NCBI GenBank assembly: GCA_946803715.1
Contig: CAMPET010000207.1
Span: forward strand, 112,039 to 124,407
Origin: Beroe ovata
Lineage: Eukaryota; Ctenophora; Nuda; Beroida; Beroidae
Direction: 5' to 3'
DNA length: 12,369 bases
Shown here: positions 8,424 to 12,369 of the stretch, piece after piece
Layout of the letters: every line of letters starts with the position of its first letter
Position numbering within the stretch: the first letter of the stretch is position 1
The notes under the pieces: model-generated
What the model was told of the DNA's origin: nothing
Database searches by the model: none
Seen by the model: the letters and a program-made list of their open reading frames with translations, nothing else
Made by a program: the position numbers and the translations under genes

Positions 8424-8668
8424 GCCTTAATCAGTATAATCGTGTGCGTTACAATGGGACTATAACTTAAACAAAAGAAACGAAAGTGTTACATTTCAAT
8501 TGCAAAGCGTCATCATGAATATGAATTGTGATTATTCTCAGATGATCGTAGTCAATAAGTCTCGAACATAAGGATGATGGTTAAAACGTTTGAATTAAAT
8601 AAACCAATCAAATAAAAGCGAGTATCATCAGGATGTTACAAATGGAGATAAAAACTGTCACTGCAACG
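8424..8668 (-). promoter_or_regulatory. Short intergenic spacer: NOG1 3' end and UFC1 promoter
   Basis: These 245 bases must hold the end of the NOG1 transcript and the start of the UFC1 transcript. A CCAAT box in the orientation opposite to UFC1 lies at 8604-8608, about 180 bases before the UFC1 ATG; CCAAT works in either orientation. No TATA box was recognised at a convincing distance. Confidence 0.35.
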
Positions 8669-11600
8669 TTATCGACGCTGGGTTTTGCCAGCCCCTCGCT
8701 TTCCAGAAAACAGGTGCTTGGGTAGTTTCGCAGCAATGTGTCGATCAGATTCTCCTGCTTTACCGAATTGGTTCATCTTCACTTGAGATCGCTTCTTCAA
8801 CACTTTAGCAACTTTTATCTAGAAGGAGTAGGGTATTTGAGGACAGATTTGCCCAATCAAGATCGATACGCAGCGCATGTGAGAGAATGGAATGCGCGCA
8901 TCAAAAAGTACAATTATGGATCGGGTTCGCGCGCGCAAATAATGAGCAAAAAGCGCGCAAACAATCAGATCAATCTGAGCGCGCCCGCCAAATATGACAT
9001 TTTACACTGTGACCGTCCCAAGTTACACGCGTTCAGCTGAGTGAGATTACCACCAAATTCCTCCATATTTCATGCAGGCTTGTTGAATATGCGAAGACCA
9101 GAGCGCTATTGGTACTACTGACCTGCGTAGCATCCCTCAATCCACTGACATCACGGCCGGGTTTCATCTTCTTTGTTTGGAATTTAGCGTCAACGTCCAT
9201 GGGAGTAGCAGAATCTGCAGCTGCCCTGGACAAGCTGCGTGTCCGCTTTATACCCTGCTTCTTCCTTATTACCCTCTCACTGACAGGCGTTCTGTTCCTG
9301 TAGGATAATGAGGGTAATTAGGTTAAACGTATTGCAAACAGAGGTTATTACAAACATACCTAATATGCTGTAATGCAGTAACGTTGCATAGGCAAACATT
9401 ATAGTGGACAGTAAAATATGACGTGTATATGAAACATAAGTCGTATCTCCAAACTAGAAAACTGGAAACAAAATTTGAGGAGCCGTCAATTCATCTATCC
9501 GCAGGCAACTGTCATCAATCCGTCAATTGAAAATGAGACGCAAGTTGTAGATTCTGTGCAGGAGATCTAATTATTGACCGCACGGTCTGGCCACAGTCAA
9601 TGTTGACTAGAGGAATCAGATTAATGAATAACTGCGACTTACTAAAGTCAGGCACGCACCCCAGATAATATCGAAACATGCAGATATCATGTCATGAAGA
9701 CGTTCCCCCTCACATTAAACAAGGGTTTCGGTGAACCTTCCTTCCCTAGGAATCCCTATTATGAATCCCTATTATGAAGCCCGGGTACGGACGCCCGTAG
9801 CATATACGGTTTTCAAACGGTTAACGATATGTTATGGGATAATTGATGTTTCGGTTAGCTAATGAACAAGGGTTTTCATGGGGTTTGTTCATAACTCAGT
9901 GGCGCCCAGATACTGTGCCATGGTGGTTTCATACCAGGTGGCATCATTTTAAGTAAAAACCCGACCATAAACTCTGTGTTTGTGTGTTTATCCAAACACA
10001 CACACACACAGACACACACACAGACAGGCTATCTGAGTATATATACTGATTTCTCAGTACGTATCACTTAAACAAACTGAGGGGGATGACTCTTATGGTT
10101 CATGAGTTGTAGAAGATCCATCGGCTTATTTATGTGGTAGCTACACTCAATTGAGGACAGATTAGAGCTCACGATGGAATTGCCAATATAGGAGGGCAAC
10201 AGAGTATAGTGCAACCTCACGAATATACAGGCGCCTAGGCCCTATATACACACCAATATGAAGATCTGTATAACATTGGTCAACATCGCTCTAAATTCCT
10301 TACTCAATACCTAGCAGCTCAACATGTCATTATCTTTTGTTATGAAAAATAGGGATCCTCTTTATTATCTGTCAAATACTTGCCACACACACGTACAATA
10401 ATGAACCATTCATTGCTAGGAAGTCGCCCAAATTCGTGTGAAATTGAGGGCAAAACCCATCCATCTGACCACGCTGATGGCTCTACCTATGCTTGTTGAG
10501 TCTGTGCTGATGTCTGATGACTGATTTCTCCCTCCTGATGAGGTGCGCCTTCTCCCTGATCTCCATCTGTTCTTCAGTCAAATCCTCCTCCTCACTTTCA
10601 TACACACCAGCTTCCTCCAACATTGCCTCCTCCTGTGAATCAGTCAATCAGTCAGTGAATCAGTCAGTGAATCAGTCATTGAATTAGTGAATCAATAGTG
10701 AGTCAGTCAGTGTGTCAGTCAGTGAATCAGTCAGTGAATTAGTCAGTGAATTAGTGAATCAGTCAGTGANATGACTGATTTCTCCCTCCTGATGAGGTGC
10801 GCCTTCTCCCTGATCTCCATCTGTTCTTCAGTCAAATTCTCCTCCTCACTTTCATACACACCAGCTTCCTCCAACATTGCCTCCTCCTGTGAATCAGTGA
10901 ATCAGTCGGTGAATTAGTGTATCCGTCAGTGAATCAGTCAGTGAATCAGTCATTGAATTAGTGAATTAGTGAATCAGTAAGTGATCAGTTAGTTGGTTCG
11001 TGAGTATAATCTGTCGTGCAAGAATTGAACTGCTTAAATATCAATAAGTAAACTCAGTCGGTAAATCAACGGGGCAAACCTTTTCCAGTTCCTCCAGTTT
11101 GCTCATGATATCAGGATCGACAAAGTCGGCAATATTGTGACCCTCCCACACCTCAGGAATGTCGTCATATCTGCGGAAATAAGTGTGAAGCTGGATAATA
11201 TCTCCATTCATCGTTTGCCAATCACTGATCATAATGTAATGATGTATGCGTGTGTCTGTTAGTGCGAGAAGAAGATAATTCTATCATTTCATATTCTTGT
11301 TTTCAATGAGAGAATAAAAGTCACTCACCGGTCATCGTTGTTGGGGAGGTCATAGTGTTTCTTCAGGTCCAGGATATAGTCATCACCCAACTCTAGCTCC
11401 ATATCTCGCTCCAATTTCTTGATCGTATCAGGTTTGACATATCCGGGCGCACGCCGGGCTAGTACCGCCTCGGGAATATTGGCAGGTCTTATCTCCTGAC
11501 TCGCTTTAGGCATCGCCACATGGAGTCTATTCATGATATTTTCCACCTGTGATTTCAAAAATGATCAAAAGTAATTACATTGAGTGATCATGATGTTTGC

Positions 11601-12318
11601 TATCGTTATTTACATATATTCTAGTTCATGCTGTTCCCCTAACGTGCCATATTACCTTGTTTCCGGCCATTTTCTGCTCGACTCTGTGAGCAAGCAGCGC
11701 GTCGCAAGCAGTATTCTGGACCTCAGACACTCCATCTTTGGTTAGTGTCGACATTGGAATCAGAACAACGTTAGCCGCCTTCTTGAACGTCTCTTCCAAT
11801 AGATCCTGTATAGGATCGTTTAGAAAGAGTGTTTATGTGAGTGCGGACTGATATTCGTGATATTGGGATAGCTGTTTTTGTTACATTACATCATTTCTCT
11901 CGTTAATTTGTTGAGGTGATTACCGATACCCGCGTCCCGCAAATTCGTTTCAGTCAATTTAGGGCGACAAATTATTCAGATAATCCCATTCCGGTGCTTT
12001 AAGAATAGAAAAACAGTCGGATTATTTCTAGTCAAGAGGGCAATCGTGATCATAATAATTATACAAGGGAAACTATGTCAAACATTTGGCAATTCCCTGG
12101 GAAAAACAAACAATTGACATCACCTTGTTTTCTTGAGACAAATCCTCAGGTTTTTTCCTGTCTATCTTATTGAGAGCCACGATGAGTGGCTTGTTGGCGA
12201 ATAGCGGCTTGATATTGTTAAAGAGGTCACATTGTTGCTGGAGAGAGTAGCCACACTCCTCGGACAGGTCAAGGACACAGACAATGCACGCCCGGAGATG
12301 CGCCAGTGCGGTTATAGC
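8669..12318 (-). CDS. GTPBP4: GTPBP4/NOG1 nucleolar GTP-binding protein, C-terminal exons (5' end outside window)
   Basis: Seven exons in transcript order: 12318-12124, 11805-11656, 11546-11329, 11170-11080, 10632-10487, 9297-9123 and 8818-8669 (TAA). The phases fit at every join and give 374 residues. NOG1 is an essential OBG-family GTPase that binds pre-60S ribosomes in the nucleolus. Exon 1 here reads [18 protein letters not shown] and the G4 motif NKID (12171-12160). Exon 2 has STLTKDGV (G5 region) and [10 protein letters not shown]. Exon 3 has NRLHVAMP and LGDDYILDL. Exon 4 has [19 protein letters not shown]. The acidic linker follows, then GRDVSGLRD and a terminal [16 protein letters not shown]. 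All match conserved NOG1 blocks in order. P-loop and switch exons lie to the right of the window. The exon at 10487-10632 has a second copy at 10771-10886 next to an N. The conserved LGVDM-type segment expected between the last acidic exon and GRDVSGLRD was not found. Confidence 0.96.
8819..9122 (-). other. NOG1 intron with clustered GCGCGC motifs
   Basis: This is the last NOG1 intron (donor GTCAGTAG, acceptor TTCTAG). Four GCGCGC hexamers fall within 91 bases (8894-8899, within 8928-8936, 8953-8958, 8979-8984). An E2F-like TTTGGCGG lies on the minus strand at 8992-8985. The plus-strand open frame at 8738-9040 is antisense to the NOG1 terminal exon and this intron and is not supported as a gene. 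Confidence 0.6.
9751..9776. repeat. Tandem 13-base duplication
   Basis: AATCCCTATTATG occurs twice back to back, at 9751-9763 and 9764-9776, inside a NOG1 intron. Confidence 0.9.
9975..10026. repeat. TG/CA tract with inverted arms
   Basis: TGTGTGTTT (9981-9989), a 4-base loop and AAACACACA (9994-10002) form a hairpin that runs into a CA microsatellite with GA interruptions. Confidence 0.8.
10517..10632 (-). repeat. NOG1 exon, copy 1 of a 116-base duplication
   Basis: This stretch of the acidic-linker exon is repeated at 10771-10886 with an offset of 254 bases. Copy 1 continues past 10517 to a usable donor at 10486, so it is the complete exon. The one difference I see inside the exon (10584 versus 10838) changes Asp to Asn. 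Confidence 0.9.
10633..10993. repeat. GAATCAGTCAGT-type minisatellite around the duplicated NOG1 exon
   Basis: Degenerate 4- and 12-base units (GAATCAGTCAGT, GAATTAGT) fill 10633-10769 and again 10889-10993, each directly upstream (in NOG1 sense) of one exon copy. The two arrays differ in length and variants, as alleles or duplicated loci would. Confidence 0.85.
10771..10886 (-). pseudogene. NOG1 exon, copy 2, cut off by the N at 10770
   Basis: The sequence is nearly identical to the exon at 10517-10632, with the same acceptor context (CACAG at 10886/10887). It stops exactly at the N and has no donor site. It is either a true partial exon duplication or, more likely, the unmerged end of a second contig or allele. 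Confidence 0.8.
11806..12123 (-). other. NOG1 intron
   Basis: This 318-base phase-0 intron has donor GTGATG at 12123 and acceptor CTATACAG at 11806. Nothing else was recognised in it. Confidence 0.75.
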
Positions 12319-12369
12319 CTGTCGGGGAGTGAGGGGGAGATATGGGGGAGAGTGGGGGAGATGAGAGAG

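Larger units (their letters stand above)
9298..10486 (-). other. NOG1 intron, 1.2 kb
   Basis: The intron runs from the donor GTAGAG at 10486 to the acceptor CCTACAG at 9298, in phase 2, and both flanks agree. It contains a TG/CA hairpin tract (about 9975-10026) and a two-copy 13-base repeat (9751-9776). I read all frames of the minus strand for the missing conserved NOG1 segment and did not find it. Confidence 0.6.

Noticed and set aside
8738-9303. Plus-strand open frames at 8738-9040 and 9109-9303
   Set aside because: They are antisense to NOG1 exons and introns; the minus strand carries conserved NOG1 blocks there.

Overview
This is animal (eukaryotic) genomic DNA, not bacterial. It holds four spliced protein genes with GT-AG introns of about 80 to 1,290 bases. 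Between and inside them lie CA/GT microsatellites, minisatellites and two single-N sequence joins (7695 and 10770). Three genes have recognisable animal relatives. The compact spacing, short introns and moderately diverged proteins suggest an invertebrate, possibly an early-branching one such as a sponge; the taxon is a guess.

Layout. (1) Plus strand, 222-2412: the last three exons of a nucleoredoxin-like (NXN) thioredoxin-fold gene. Its active-site half lies beyond the left edge. (2) Plus strand, 3891-6146: a complete seven-exon gene for an unrecognised, cysteine-free, mucin-like type I membrane protein. It has a signal peptide, a Gln/Pro pentapeptide repeat, an acidic region, a Thr/Ser octapeptide repeat, one membrane helix and a short tail with sorting-type motifs. 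(3) Minus strand, 8423-7251: a complete five-exon UFC1, the UFM1-conjugating E2 enzyme, 169 residues long, with the catalytic Cys at position 116. (4) Minus strand, 12318-8669: the last seven exons of GTPBP4/NOG1, the nucleolar GTPase of 60S ribosome assembly, from just before the G4 motif to the stop. One of its exons appears twice around the N at 10770.

The two plus-strand genes converge on the two minus-strand genes. NOG1 and UFC1 lie head to tail, with 245 bases between the NOG1 stop and the UFC1 start. I see no pathway linking all four genes. NOG1 (ribosome assembly) and UFC1 (UFMylation, whose best-known target is the 60S ribosome at the ER) both touch the large ribosomal subunit, but here this is only a neighbourhood observation.

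The most novel item is the mucin-like receptor-type gene. Also worth attention are the cysteine cluster in the nucleoredoxin-like protein, a 30-base palindrome built of ACAATG sites in the convergent intergenic region, a 16-base minisatellite family shared by introns of two unrelated genes, and the probable assembly-made exon duplication in NOG1. All exon models come from reading splice sites and frames by eye; no database search was run.
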